Positions 1-6,972 of a stretch of 10,388 nucleotides of DNA are shown piece after piece (within the stretch, counting starts at the first letter, position 1; each line of letters starts with the position of its first letter). A model generated the notes under the pieces. It made no database searches and was not told the DNA's origin. It saw only the letters and a list, made by a program, of their open reading frames with translations. A program made the translations under genes and the position numbers. Origin of the DNA: CAYLZO01 sp964387775 (GTDB lineage Bacteria > Chloroflexota > Anaerolineae > JAAYZQ01); NCBI GenBank assembly GCA_964387775.1, contig CAYLZO010000198.1:1-10388 (forward strand), written 5' to 3'.

Positions 1-442
1 TGACGACCTGCCAGCCGTGGGGGGTCTGGCGCACGAGGGCGCCCAGGCGGCCATGCTCGGCCCAGGGCTGCACCCGCGCCGCATCGAGGGCCGCCCGCGC
101 TTTGCCCGCCTCCACCTGGTCGGCGGTCCGTTGAACGGCTAGGGCGTCGAGGGCGGTCTGGTGTCGGTGCGTGTGCCAGGCGGTGACCAGGAAGAGCGCC
201 AACCGAATCAGGGCGTAGCCCACCAGACCCGCCACCAGAAACCCGGCCAACACCAGCAGCGTGATGCCGACGGTCTTCCACCCGGTCCCAGATATAAAAC
301 ATAATTTAAAATTTTTCCCTGATCAGCACGATCCTGATCAGGTNNNNNNNNNNGCGCCGCCCACGACCACGACGACGGCCAGGACGATCCACAGCCCCGT
401 CGCGTCGAGCCCTCCCCTGCTGCCTCTAGAATCATCGTTCAA
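1..442 (-). CDS. Partial, interrupted gene for a small membrane protein with coiled-coil C-terminal part
   Basis: I do not recognise this protein. The start is a TTG at 440-442, supported by AGGAGG eight bases upstream; an ATG at 433-435 opens a different frame and lacks a site. The N-terminal part is short and polar, followed by a hydrophobic run (LWIVLAVVVVVGGA) that enters the gap at 344-353. Beyond the gap, the frame around 1-285 encodes two hydrophobic stretches (GITLLVLAGFLVAGLVGYAL, then LALFLVTAW), a His-rich turn (WHTHRHQ) and an Ala/Glu/Arg-rich probable coiled coil, and runs off the left edge. With ten Ns counted literally both parts share a reading frame, but in-frame TGA codons lie at 338-340 and 323-325 in AT-rich sequence beside the gap. 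The gene is therefore either truly disrupted by an insertion or misassembled there. It begins 26 bp after the membrane-HTH gene and is probably co-transcribed with it. Confidence 0.5.
290..343. repeat. AT-rich, GATC-rich segment abutting the gap; possible end of an unassembled repeat or insertion
   Basis: About 27 bp of almost pure A/T (291-317) is followed by two copies of CCTGATCAG (318-326 and 333-341) offset by 15 bp; each contains the palindrome CTGATCAG. The surroundings are strongly GC-rich coding sequence, and this stretch carries in-frame stops, so it does not belong to the gene it interrupts. It touches the N gap directly. That is what one expects when a repeated element or tandem repeat failed to assemble. 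I cannot identify the element, and no transposase is visible. Confidence 0.45.
344..353. other. Assembly gap (10 Ns)
   Basis: Ten N characters. A round number like this is normally a placeholder, so the true length is unknown. It breaks the membrane-protein gene at the left edge. Confidence 0.98.
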
Positions 443-450
443 GGTCGTCG

Positions 451-456
451 CCTCCT
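451..456 (-). promoter_or_regulatory. Shine-Dalgarno site fixing the TTG start at 440-442
   Basis: The minus strand reads AGGAGG with eight bases to the TTG. This is a full-strength ribosome binding site at good spacing. It is the reason for preferring the TTG frame, which encodes a clean membrane segment, over the ATG seven bases further in, whose frame is Trp/Ser-rich and not protein-like. Confidence 0.7.
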
Positions 457-468
457 GCTCGCCGGGTG

Positions 469-1224
469 TCAGGGTCTGTTCCCATCGAGCACCTTCACCG
501 TGCCGTCGTTGCGGGCCAGGCGCCCGGCGGCCTCCAGGTCTTCCAGGTAGTTGTAGACCGTTTGCCGGGCCACGCCGATGGCCCGGCTGGCCTCGGTCGG
601 CCCGGCGTTTGGGTTGTCCAAATAGAACGTCAAGAGGGCGTCCAGGCGGGCGTCGCGTTTGGACTTGCGGCCCTGTCGCAGCGCGTCCATTTGCGCGTCC
701 AGAACCCCAGTTTTGGATGCAGTTCTTGACGATGGCTTTGACGGCCGGGTGTCATCCTTTGGGCGTCTTGCCCGACGCCTTGCTTTACGCTCGGCTTTCT
801 GTGCTTTGACGACTGCCTCGCGGCGCTCCTGCTGGCTGATGAGGGCCAGGTTGACGCCGCCGACCACGGCCAGGGCGGGAAAGAGGGCCGGGGCGTAGGT
901 GGCCAGGGTGGGCCACACCTCCAGGAACACGACCAGGCCCAGGGTGGCCACCACGTAGACCGCGCCCAGGGCCACGGCGACGACGACGGGCGCTCGCGGG
1001 TCGGACTTGCGCTTGCTGGCGTTCCAGTCGGCCAGCCATAAGGCAGAGTGCACGGCTGAGAGGCCCAGGGTCTCGATGATGGCGGCCACGACGATGGCCA
1101 CCGGCAGGGGCAGGGCCAGGTGGTCCATGCCCGACCTGGCGACAAAGTAGGCCGAAGGGAAGGGGGCCAGCCAGGGCGCGAGTTTCGCCACCAGCTTGAC
1201 CAGGTTCTTTTCGATGGTGTTCAC
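469..1224 (-). CDS. Membrane protein with C-terminal helix-turn-helix (putative membrane-anchored DNA-binding protein)
   Basis: This is a 251-aa protein that I cannot assign to a named family. I start it at the GTG of 1222-1224, which has AGGAGA seven bases upstream; the frame stays open to an ATG at 1329, but that one has no ribosome site. Residues about 1-130 hold three or four hydrophobic segments (roughly 14-29, 37-65, 80-102, 107-129). Residues 130-160 are a strongly basic linker rich in Arg, Lys and Ala. Residues about 190-245 look like a winged or simple HTH, with a middle containing TEASRAIGVARQTVYNYLEDL, i.e. a MarR/Lrp-like reading-head pattern ending in a short beta wing (GTVKVLDG). 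I infer that it binds DNA while anchored in the membrane. The layout resembles plasmid and phage transfer or membrane proteins with HTH tails, but that is only an analogy. It has its own strong promoter and sits upstream of another membrane-protein gene. Confidence 0.75.
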   Translation of the reverse strand: MNTIEKNLVKLVAKLAPWLAPFPSAYFVARSGMDHLALPLPVAIVVAAIIETLGLSAVHSALWLADWNASKRKSDPRAPVVVAVALGAVYVVATLGLVVFLEVWPTLATYAPALFPALAVVGGVNLALISQQERREAVVKAQKAERKARRRARRPKDDTRPSKPSSRTASKTGVLDAQMDALRQGRKSKRDARLDALLTFYLDNPNAGPTEASRAIGVARQTVYNYLEDLEAAGRLARNDGTVKVLDGNRP

Positions 1225-1231
1225 GGATTTG

Positions 1232-1237
1232 TCTCCT
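1232..1237 (-). promoter_or_regulatory. Shine-Dalgarno site fixing the GTG start at 1222-1224
   Basis: The minus strand reads AGGAGA with seven bases to GTG. The in-frame ATG 35 codons upstream has no comparable site, and the extra residues it would add (Trp/His/Ser/Arg-rich) do not look like an extension of the first membrane segment. Confidence 0.7.
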
Positions 1238-1347
1238 GCCTGCCGTCGTCTCCCATTTGCTAATGCGTGTTGTGTGCTGCTGGATCGTGTCGGCCAGTGC
1301 CAAGAACGCGCTTTGTCATGCCAATACATTCAAGTGTGTGTGCATAT

Positions 1348-1405
1348 ACACAACCAAAATAATACCATGTTTGGTTGTGTGTGTCAAATCATTGTGGGGT
1401 TGTGT
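1348..1405. promoter_or_regulatory. Operator-like inverted repeat with a third half-site in 25-bp register
   Basis: ACACAACCAAA (1348-1358) and TTTGGTTGTGT (1370-1380) form a perfect 11-bp inverted repeat with an 11-bp spacer. The -10 box lies in the spacer, and the upstream arm lies between -35 and -10. A further GGTTGTGT occurs at 1398-1405. The 8-bp cores start at 1348, 1373 and 1398, exactly 25 bp apart. This layout fits a dimeric repressor occluding the promoter plus an auxiliary site. A TGTGT-N6-ACACA dyad at 1337-1352 overlaps the downstream arm. The cognate repressor is unknown. The HTH protein encoded downstream is one candidate. Confidence 0.55.
1359..1387 (-). promoter_or_regulatory. 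Near-consensus sigma-70 promoter for the membrane-HTH gene
   Basis: On the minus strand, TTGACA (1382-1387) is a perfect -35 box and TATTAT (1359-1364) is a one-mismatch -10 box, with exactly 17 bp between them. Transcription would begin near 1352 and leave a leader of roughly 125 nt before the GTG start. The match is far better than anything found in front of the R-M operon. It lies inside an inverted repeat, so it is probably repressible. Confidence 0.7.
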
Positions 1406-1460
1406 CAGCGCAATACGCACCTGAATGAGCAAGCCTGTTGAATTTCATTCTGGAGACACG

Positions 1461-1497
1461 AAAAAGGCCGGGATTACCTTTCGGCTTTCCCGACCTT
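1461..1497 (-). terminator. Rho-independent terminator closing the R-M operon
   Basis: Read on the minus strand, AAGGTCGGGA (1497-1488) pairs with TCCCGGCCTT (1473-1464) through ten positions with one G-U pair. The loop holds an inner GCC-GAAA-GGT mini-stem with a GNRA tetraloop. The stem runs into a T tract at 1465-1461. It lies 26-62 bp after the stop codon of the 265-aa gene and before the next promoter, so it separates the two transcription units. Confidence 0.8.
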
Positions 1498-1522
1498 CAA
1501 TTGTGATTTTGATGAATGTTGT

Positions 1523-2320
1523 TTACTGTTCTTTATCCGTGGAAACTGGAAGTTTAGGGCTAAACTTCTGGTTGCCGAGCTTGTCTTTGTCGTAGAGATA
1601 CTCTTGCAAAGCGTCGCGATCTATCCACCAATCTCGACCTTTTCTCACCGCGCCGATTTTGCCTTGGCGAGCCAGCCGACGGACATATTCTGGGTGATAG
1701 CCCGAAATATGCACTGCATCCTCAGTCGTGATCCAATGGCGTGGCGGCTGCGTGTCTACAGCCTGGGGTTCTGTCGTTTCCGGGAGTTGAAAAGGCAAGT
1801 AGGGTTCCTTTTCGGGAGGATAAGGACGATAGAAAGCGTACACGGACTGAACAGGTTCCCCCCCCTGCTCCCACCATCGCTCCATAGATTGCTCAATATC
1901 TTCTTTCACAAGCTCGAACACATATTTGCAGACAACCTTTATGGCTATTGGGCTGGACCCATGGACCTCGAATACTCGGTCTTGATTTTCAATTTCGATT
2001 TCATGTTCCTCGTAGAGACCTTCCGGGATGGTCTTGATCTTGAATGGAATCAAGACCGGTTCTTCCAGGAGCATGAACTGCAGCCCGATATAGAAGAAGG
2101 AATCATCCCCCATACGCAATGCGTCTGCCAGGGTGTACTTTGTGCTGGGATCATATTCGCCTATGGTGGGAACGTACAGGAGTTCACCCGAAGTGAGTCC
2201 GAGAAACTGTCGCAGACTGTCATGCAGTGCAATCACCAAAGACCAGCATGACTGGTAGTAGCTAAGCCATCGACGGTTGTTGTTCTCCGCAATTTCCCTC
2301 AACTCTTCAATTCGTGTCAT
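1523..2320 (-). CDS. Unknown protein with C-terminal excisionase/MerR-type HTH
   Basis: This is a 265-aa protein. The start is the ATG at 2318-2320, preceded by GAGGGGAG at good spacing; an upstream in-frame start would add only seven residues. Residues 1-165 match no domain I know. They begin with a helical, aromatic-rich stretch (NNRRWLSYYQSCWSLVIALHD), then look strand-rich, with a helix near 135-150. Residues about 165-194 are a Pro/Glu-rich linker. Residues about 195-243 have the helix-turn-helix pattern of the excisionase-like HTH_17/MerR group (ITTEDAVHISGYHPEYVRRL, then RKGRDWWIDRDAL), which normally binds DNA. G+C is near 48%, far below hsdR next door, which suggests later acquisition. 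It follows hsdR by 65 bp and is the last gene before the terminator. A regulator of the R-M operon or a defence accessory are both possible. There is no integrase nearby to support a true excisionase. Confidence 0.8.
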   Translation of the reverse strand: MTRIEELREIAENNNRRWLSYYQSCWSLVIALHDSLRQFLGLTSGELLYVPTIGEYDPSTKYTLADALRMGDDSFFYIGLQFMLLEEPVLIPFKIKTIPEGLYEEHEIEIENQDRVFEVHGSSPIAIKVVCKYVFELVKEDIEQSMERWWEQGGEPVQSVYAFYRPYPPEKEPYLPFQLPETTEPQAVDTQPPRHWITTEDAVHISGYHPEYVRRLARQGKIGAVRKGRDWWIDRDALQEYLYDKDKLGNQKFSPKLPVSTDKEQ

Positions 2321-2338
2321 TGAGCATCTCCCCTCGGG

Positions 2339-2366
2339 CATATAGCAGGATTATCGGTTCGACCAA
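2339..2366 (-). promoter_or_regulatory. Weak candidate promoter between hsdR and the 265-aa gene
   Basis: The minus strand has TTGGTC (2361-2366), a 16-bp spacer and TATATG (2339-2344). The -35 matches three or four consensus positions, the -10 is mediocre and the resulting leader would be only about 15 nt. It could give the last gene some independent expression, but chance is a real alternative. The rest of the 65-bp interval holds only the ribosome binding site. Confidence 0.2.
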
Positions 2367-2385
2367 CATCTGCCACACTCGCCGA

Positions 2386-5300
2386 TCATGCCACTGCCCA
2401 ATCCCGGCATAGAACCTCAGCCTGCTCCAGTACGGTCTGTGTCGCCTTCTCCTGCTTGTCAGGCGGATACCCGTACCGCCGCAGGATGCGCTTGACGAGG
2501 ACGCGCATTTTGGCGCGGACATTCTCCCGCAGCGTCCAGTCGATGGTGACATTGTTCCGCACCGCCCGCACCAGCTCCTGGGCAATGATGCGCAGCGTCT
2601 CGTCGCCCAGCACCTGCACGGCGCTGTCGTTGACCTCCAGGGCGTCGTAGAAGGCGATCTCGTCCTCCGTCAGCCCCAGGTCCTCGCCGCGCCGGTCGGC
2701 CTCGCGCATCTCGCGGGCCAGGGCGATCAGCTCCTCGATGACGGCCGCGGCCTCGATGCCCCGGTTGCGGTAGCGGCGGATGGCCTGCTCCAGCATCTCG
2801 GCGAAGGAGCGGGCCTGGACCACGTTCTTTTGCCGGCGGGTCCGGATCTCACCCTCCAGCAGTTTACGCAGGGTCTCGACCGCCAGGTTGCGCTGCGGCA
2901 GGCCTCGCACCTCGGCCAGGAACTCGTCCGACAGGATCGAGATGTCGGGCTTTTGTAGACCGGCGGCGGCGAAAATGTCGATCACCTCGTCGGAGGCCAC
3001 GGCCCGGGACACGATCTGGCGGATGGCATAGTCCAGCTCGCCGGGCCGGCGGCCGTCCTCACCGATGCCCTTGGCCAGGACGGCCTTGACCGCCTGGAAA
3101 AAGGCGACGTCGTCGCGGATGGCCAGCACATCCTCGTGGGGCACGGCCAGGGCAAAGGCTTTCGACAGGGCGGTCACCGCCGCCGCCAGCCGCCCTTTGC
3201 CGTCCGGCTGGGCCAGGATGTGCTCCTGGGCCGCCGGCAGCAGCGACAGGCGCGCCGCCGGGTCGCCCGCCGTCCCCTGGCCTACCCGCCCGGGCAGGCA
3301 GGCCGACCAATCGAAGCCGTGGAACAGGCCGCGGCAGACCTCGTACTTTTCCAGCGTGGCGGCCACGGCCACTTCCTGGTCGATGGCCGTCTCGCCCTGG
3401 CCGCCGCTCTCGGTATAGACGGCCATGGCCTCGCGCAGCTCGTTGTCCAGCCCCAGATAGTCGACCACCAGCCCGCCGGGCTTGTCCTTGAACACGCGGT
3501 TCACGCGGGCGATGGCCTGCATCAGCCCATGGCCGCGCATCGGCTTGTCGACGTACATGGTGTGCAGGCAGGGCGCGTCGAACCCGGTCAGCCACATGTC
3601 GCGGACGATGACCACCTTGAACGGGTCGGCGGGGTCCTTGAAGCGGCGGGCCAGCTCCTCGCGGGCGGCCTTGGTGCGGATGTGCGGCTGCCAATGGAGC
3701 GGGTCCGAAGCCGAGCCGGTCATCACGATCTTGATCAGCCCGGCGTCATCGTCGTCACTGTGCCAGCTTGGGCGCAAAGCCACGATGGCGTTGTAGAGCT
3801 CGACGCAGATGCGGCGGCTCATGCCCACCACCATGGCCTTGCCCTCCACGGCCTCCAGGCGGCGCTCGAAATGGGTCACCAGATCCTGGGCCACCAGGTT
3901 GATGCGCTTTTCGGCGCCGACGATGGCCTCCAATTGCGCCCACCTGGTCTTGAGATACTCTTTCTGCTCGATCTCCTCGCCCTCGGTGGCTTCCTCGAAA
4001 TCGGGGTCGATGCGCGGCCGCTCGGCGGCGTCGAGGTCCAGCTTGGCCAGGCGGCCCTCGTAGTAGATGGGCACCGTGGCCCCGTCATAGACCGCCTGCT
4101 GGATGTCATAGACGCTGATGCAATCGCCAAAGACGGCGCGCGTGTTGCGGTCGGCCAGCTCGATGGGCGTGCCGGTAAAGGCGATGAACGACGCCCGCGG
4201 CAGCGCGTCGCGCATGTGGCGGGCAAAGCCGTCGACGAAATCGTACTGGCTGCGGTGGGCCTCGTCGGCGATGGCGACGATGTTGCGCCGGTCCGACAGC
4301 AGCGGGTACTCGTCCTCGCCGGGGCTGGGGAAGAACTTGTGCACGGTGGTGAATACGACGCCGCCCGAGCCGGTGTGCAGCAGCTCGCGCAGGTGGGCGC
4401 GGCTCCCGGCCTGGACCGGCTGCTGGCGCAGCAGCTCGTGACAGCGACAAAAGGTGCCGTAGAGCTGCTCGTCCAGGTCGTTGCGGTCGGTGATGACCAC
4501 CAGGGTGGGGTTCTCCATGGCCGGATGGAGCACCACCCGCCCGGCGTAAAAGGCCATGGTCAGGCTCTTGCCCGCGCCCTGGGTGTGCCACACCACGCCC
4601 ACGCGCCGGTCGCCGGGCACGGCGTCACGCGCTGGCCGGGCCAGGTAGGTGCCCCTGTCTTCGCCGACGCGCCGCTGCCCCTCGCCGGGCAGGCAGGCGC
4701 GCACCGTCTCTTCGACGGCGACGTTGACGGCGTGGTACTGGTGGTAGGCGGCCATCTTTTTGACCAGCACCCCGCCCCCGACGTCCTCAAAGACGATGAA
4801 ATGGCGGATCAGGTCCAGGAAGCGGCGCCGGTCAAAGGCGCCCTCCAGGACCACTTGCAGCTCAGGCAGGCTGGCGGCGGCCAGATCCTCGCCCGTGACC
4901 GTGCGCCAGGGCAGGAACCACTCCCGGTCGGCGGTGAGGGTGCCCAGGCGGGCCTGGACCCCGTCGGAGACCAGCAGCGCCTCGTTGTAGGTGAACAGCG
5001 ACGGGATCTGCTGCTTGTAGGTCTGCAATTGGTTGAAGGCCCGGCCCACGTCGGCCTTTTCGTCGGCCGGGTTCTTGAGCTCGACCACGGCCAGGGGCAG
5101 GCCGTTGACGAACAGCACGACGTCGGGCCGCCGCTCGCGGCGGTCCTCGACGACGGTGAACTGGTTGACGGCCAGAAAGTCGTTGTTGTCGGCCCCGAGT
5201 ACCCCTCGGGCGTGGTCCAGGACGCGGATCAGGTCACCGCGGAAGGAGCCGTCGGCGCGCTGGTACTCGACCGGCACGCCCTCGACCAGGTAGCGATGGA

Positions 5301-5565
5301 CGGCGTGGTTGTTGGCCACCAGGGAGGGCGAGTCGGGCCGGGTGAGGCGGCGAAAGGCTTCGTCCAGGGCGCCGGGCGGGGCGTCAGGGTTGAGCCGGTG
5401 GAGGGCCTGGCGCAGGCGGCGCTCCAGCACCACTTGTCCATAATCCTCGCGCTCGGCGAATGGCTCGCCGGGGGCGATGTCGGGACCGTGCAGGATGGCA
5501 TAGCCCAGGCTTTCGAGCCAGGCCAGGGCGGCTTCTTCGACGATCGACTCGGTAAAGGCGCTCAC
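2386..5565 (-). CDS. hsdR: Type I restriction endonuclease subunit R (HsdR)
   Basis: HsdR is the ATP-dependent translocase and nuclease of Type I R-M complexes. At 1059 aa it has the normal length. The N-terminal PD-(D/E)xK nuclease is complete: Asp148 in RRPDVV, Glu162-x-Lys164 in VELKN, and the QxxxY motif QLQTY at 179-183. The superfamily-2 helicase follows: Walker A HTQGAGKS (327-334), DEAH (434-437), FTGTP (463-467), TGFDAP (660-665) and ARVNR (686-690). The C-terminal third, rich in helices, is the usual HsdM/HsdS-contacting region. Wording of the motifs is closest to the EcoR124I-like (IC) group as I know it. The start is GTG at 5563-5565, sharing GTGA with the stop of the preceding gene, so translation is probably coupled and HsdR output depends on the upstream gene. 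All key residues are present, so I expect an active enzyme. Confidence 0.97.
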   Translation of the reverse strand: MSAFTESIVEEAALAWLESLGYAILHGPDIAPGEPFAEREDYGQVVLERRLRQALHRLNPDAPPGALDEAFRRLTRPDSPSLVANNHAVHRYLVEGVPVEYQRADGSFRGDLIRVLDHARGVLGADNNDFLAVNQFTVVEDRRERRPDVVLFVNGLPLAVVELKNPADEKADVGRAFNQLQTYKQQIPSLFTYNEALLVSDGVQARLGTLTADREWFLPWRTVTGEDLAAASLPELQVVLEGAFDRRRFLDLIRHFIVFEDVGGGVLVKKMAAYHQYHAVNVAVEETVRACLPGEGQRRVGEDRGTYLARPARDAVPGDRRVGVVWHTQGAGKSLTMAFYAGRVVLHPAMENPTLVVITDRNDLDEQLYGTFCRCHELLRQQPVQAGSRAHLRELLHTGSGGVVFTTVHKFFPSPGEDEYPLLSDRRNIVAIADEAHRSQYDFVDGFARHMRDALPRASFIAFTGTPIELADRNTRAVFGDCISVYDIQQAVYDGATVPIYYEGRLAKLDLDAAERPRIDPDFEEATEGEEIEQKEYLKTRWAQLEAIVGAEKRINLVAQDLVTHFERRLEAVEGKAMVVGMSRRICVELYNAIVALRPSWHSDDDDAGLIKIVMTGSASDPLHWQPHIRTKAAREELARRFKDPADPFKVVIVRDMWLTGFDAPCLHTMYVDKPMRGHGLMQAIARVNRVFKDKPGGLVVDYLGLDNELREAMAVYTESGGQGETAIDQEVAVAATLEKYEVCRGLFHGFDWSACLPGRVGQGTAGDPAARLSLLPAAQEHILAQPDGKGRLAAAVTALSKAFALAVPHEDVLAIRDDVAFFQAVKAVLAKGIGEDGRRPGELDYAIRQIVSRAVASDEVIDIFAAAGLQKPDISILSDEFLAEVRGLPQRNLAVETLRKLLEGEIRTRRQKNVVQARSFAEMLEQAIRRYRNRGIEAAAVIEELIALAREMREADRRGEDLGLTEDEIAFYDALEVNDSAVQVLGDETLRIIAQELVRAVRNNVTIDWTLRENVRAKMRVLVKRILRRYGYPPDKQEKATQTVLEQAEVLCRDWAVA

Positions 5566-6956
5566 GGGTTCTCCCGCAGCCGGTAGCTGCCTGTTTTGCG
5601 CGCACCGACGAATTCTATGAGCCGTTCTGACTCCAAATCGGCAATGTCTCGCCGCGCCGTTCTTTCGGCAACCTGGAATTGCCCAGCGATGTCGGATGCT
5701 CTTACCGGAACTCCGGCACTGAGCTGCTCCAGGAACCAGCGCTGGCGGTCATTTATACTGACATTTACTCTGACATTTATACTGACATCAGTGTCACCCG
5801 CCGCCGAAGGGTGCGGACGGAACACCACCCGCAGCGCTGGCCCCAGCTCGTGCCAGTCGGGCGCCGGGTAGCCACCGGCCTGGCAGTCCTCCAGGACGCG
5901 CCGGTAGCCCGTGCCCCACTCCTCCAGCAGGCCAAGCTCGCGCAGCACCCGGGCGATGACGCGGTTGCGGATGCGGCTGACGCCGGCCTTGAAATCGTCC
6001 AGCGTCATGCCAAAGGGCAACATGCCGGGATTCTCGACTTCCAACCGGTCAGCATAGATGGCCACCCGGATGCGCATGCCGGTCAGCGAATAGTCGGCGT
6101 GGGCGATGGCGTTGACCAGCACCTCGCGCAGGGCGATTTCAGGATACTCGGGTATGTCCTCGCGGCGCACGCCCGCGATCCTGGCCGCCAGCCGGGTATT
6201 GCGCCGGATGAACTTGAACACGCTGTCTAGCGCTTCCAGCACAGTCTCGTCGTCGAGGTCGAGGCGGTCGAGGAAATCCACCTTGTCTGTGCCGCGAAAG
6301 CGGGCACAACTGACCGCCGCGTCGGGAAACACCCGCCGCCGCGCCGCGTCGCGGCCAAAGAGGATCAGGCCGCCGTGAGACGGCACCACTCGTCCGGCGT
6401 GGGGGATCAGCACACCGAGCGATTCCAGGTGCTCCTCGTTGCTCGTGCGACCCGACTGCTCAAAGAAATGCTGCAGCCTGTCGGGATCAAGATCATCGGG
6501 CGACAGGTCCGGGTACGGCAGTTGGTCGAACGACAGGCCCGCGATGGAACGCTGCATCTCGGCCAGGATCTCGGGGCCGGCCCAGCGGTTGGTGGAGCCG
6601 AGCCGCACGTAGACGCCCTGCTCCGGCCCTTCCGACCTGAGGTAAAAGGGACCGTGCCAGTGGGGTACGTGCACCATCAGCAGCGCCTCGCCCTCGTGCG
6701 ACACGATGTCGATCTCGGGCGTCATGGCCGGGCGGATCCCGTCAGAGATCGCATTCGCCAGGCGTTCCTCCTCGGCGAGCACGTTGGCCAGACCCACGAC
6801 CGCGCCGTCGTCGGCCCGGCCGATGACGAGCGTGCCACCGGCGGTGTTGGCAAAGGCGACCAGGCTTTTCAGGATCGGCTTGAGAGAAGAGAGAGCGCGC
6901 TTGAATTCGAGCGCCTTGCCTTCGGGCGTGATCAACAGCTCTTCGAGATTCACCAT
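5562..6956 (-). CDS. Schlafen-like AlbA_2 / GHKL-ATPase / winged-HTH protein embedded in the R-M operon
   Basis: This is a 464-aa protein with three parts. Residues about 8-130 are an AlbA_2 (Schlafen AAA_4, divergent) domain: EGKALEFK at 12-19, AFANTAGGTLVIG at 34-46 and DDGAVVGL at 49-56. Residues about 265-360 are a RecG-like C-terminal GHKL ATPase (HATPase_c_4): REVLVNAIAHADYS with N-box Asn282, then EVENPGMLP, and EEWGTGYRRV. Residues about 403-460 form a winged HTH (SDIAGQFQVAERTARRDI). It is usually annotated as a transcriptional regulator or ATP-binding protein. The start is the ATG at 6954-6956 with AGGAG close upstream. Glu12 and Glu17 are five residues apart with Asp49/Asp50 later, resembling the carboxylates of Schlafen nucleases. 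RNase activity is therefore conceivable but unproven. It lies 16 bp after the 106-aa gene and overlaps hsdR by 4 bp. Confidence 0.85.
   Translation of the reverse strand: MVNLEELLITPEGKALEFKRALSSLKPILKSLVAFANTAGGTLVIGRADDGAVVGLANVLAEEERLANAISDGIRPAMTPEIDIVSHEGEALLMVHVPHWHGPFYLRSEGPEQGVYVRLGSTNRWAGPEILAEMQRSIAGLSFDQLPYPDLSPDDLDPDRLQHFFEQSGRTSNEEHLESLGVLIPHAGRVVPSHGGLILFGRDAARRRVFPDAAVSCARFRGTDKVDFLDRLDLDDETVLEALDSVFKFIRRNTRLAARIAGVRREDIPEYPEIALREVLVNAIAHADYSLTGMRIRVAIYADRLEVENPGMLPFGMTLDDFKAGVSRIRNRVIARVLRELGLLEEWGTGYRRVLEDCQAGGYPAPDWHELGPALRVVFRPHPSAAGDTDVSINVRVNVSINDRQRWFLEQLSAGVPVRASDIAGQFQVAERTARRDIADLESERLIEFVGARKTGSYRLRENP
5750..5789. repeat. 12-bp tandem repeat (three copies plus a partial) inside the AlbA_2 gene
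   Basis: CATTTATACTGA, CATTTACTCTGA and CATTTATACTGA follow one another at 5750-5785, with CATC starting a fourth copy. The repeat is in frame and encodes a four-residue period (DVSI-NVRV-NVSI-ND, residues about 389-402). It forms the linker between the ATPase domain and the winged HTH. It is AT-rich inside a GC-rich gene. Copy number could change without a frameshift. Confidence 0.8.
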
Positions 6957-6972
6957 AGGAGCTCCTCTGCAA

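Noticed and set aside
1319..1346. A nine-codon upstream frame (MHTHLNVLA) in the leader of the membrane-HTH gene, considered as an attenuator peptide
   Set aside because: No ribosome site and no following terminator/antiterminator pair could be found, so chance is the simpler explanation.
1334..1405. The GTGTGT/ACACA repeats as plasmid iterons or an origin
   Set aside because: Only three imperfectly oriented half-sites, no adjacent replication gene, and they coincide with a near-consensus promoter, so an operator is the better reading.
1604..2251. A 215-codon plus-strand frame opposite the 265-aa gene
   Set aside because: No ribosome site precedes it and no domain is recognisable. The minus-strand frame has a good Shine-Dalgarno site, an HTH and a terminator.
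1523..2320. Reading the HTH gene as a true excisionase of an integrated element
   Set aside because: There is no integrase, attachment-site repeat or tRNA in the window, and the protein is far longer than typical excisionases. HTH_17-type domains also occur in unrelated proteins.
3136..5586. An 816-codon open frame on the plus strand opposite hsdR, as long as many real genes
   Set aside because: It is the antisense shadow of a GC-rich gene. Its translation is Gly/Val/His/Gln-rich with no motif, while the minus strand has every HsdR motif in order.
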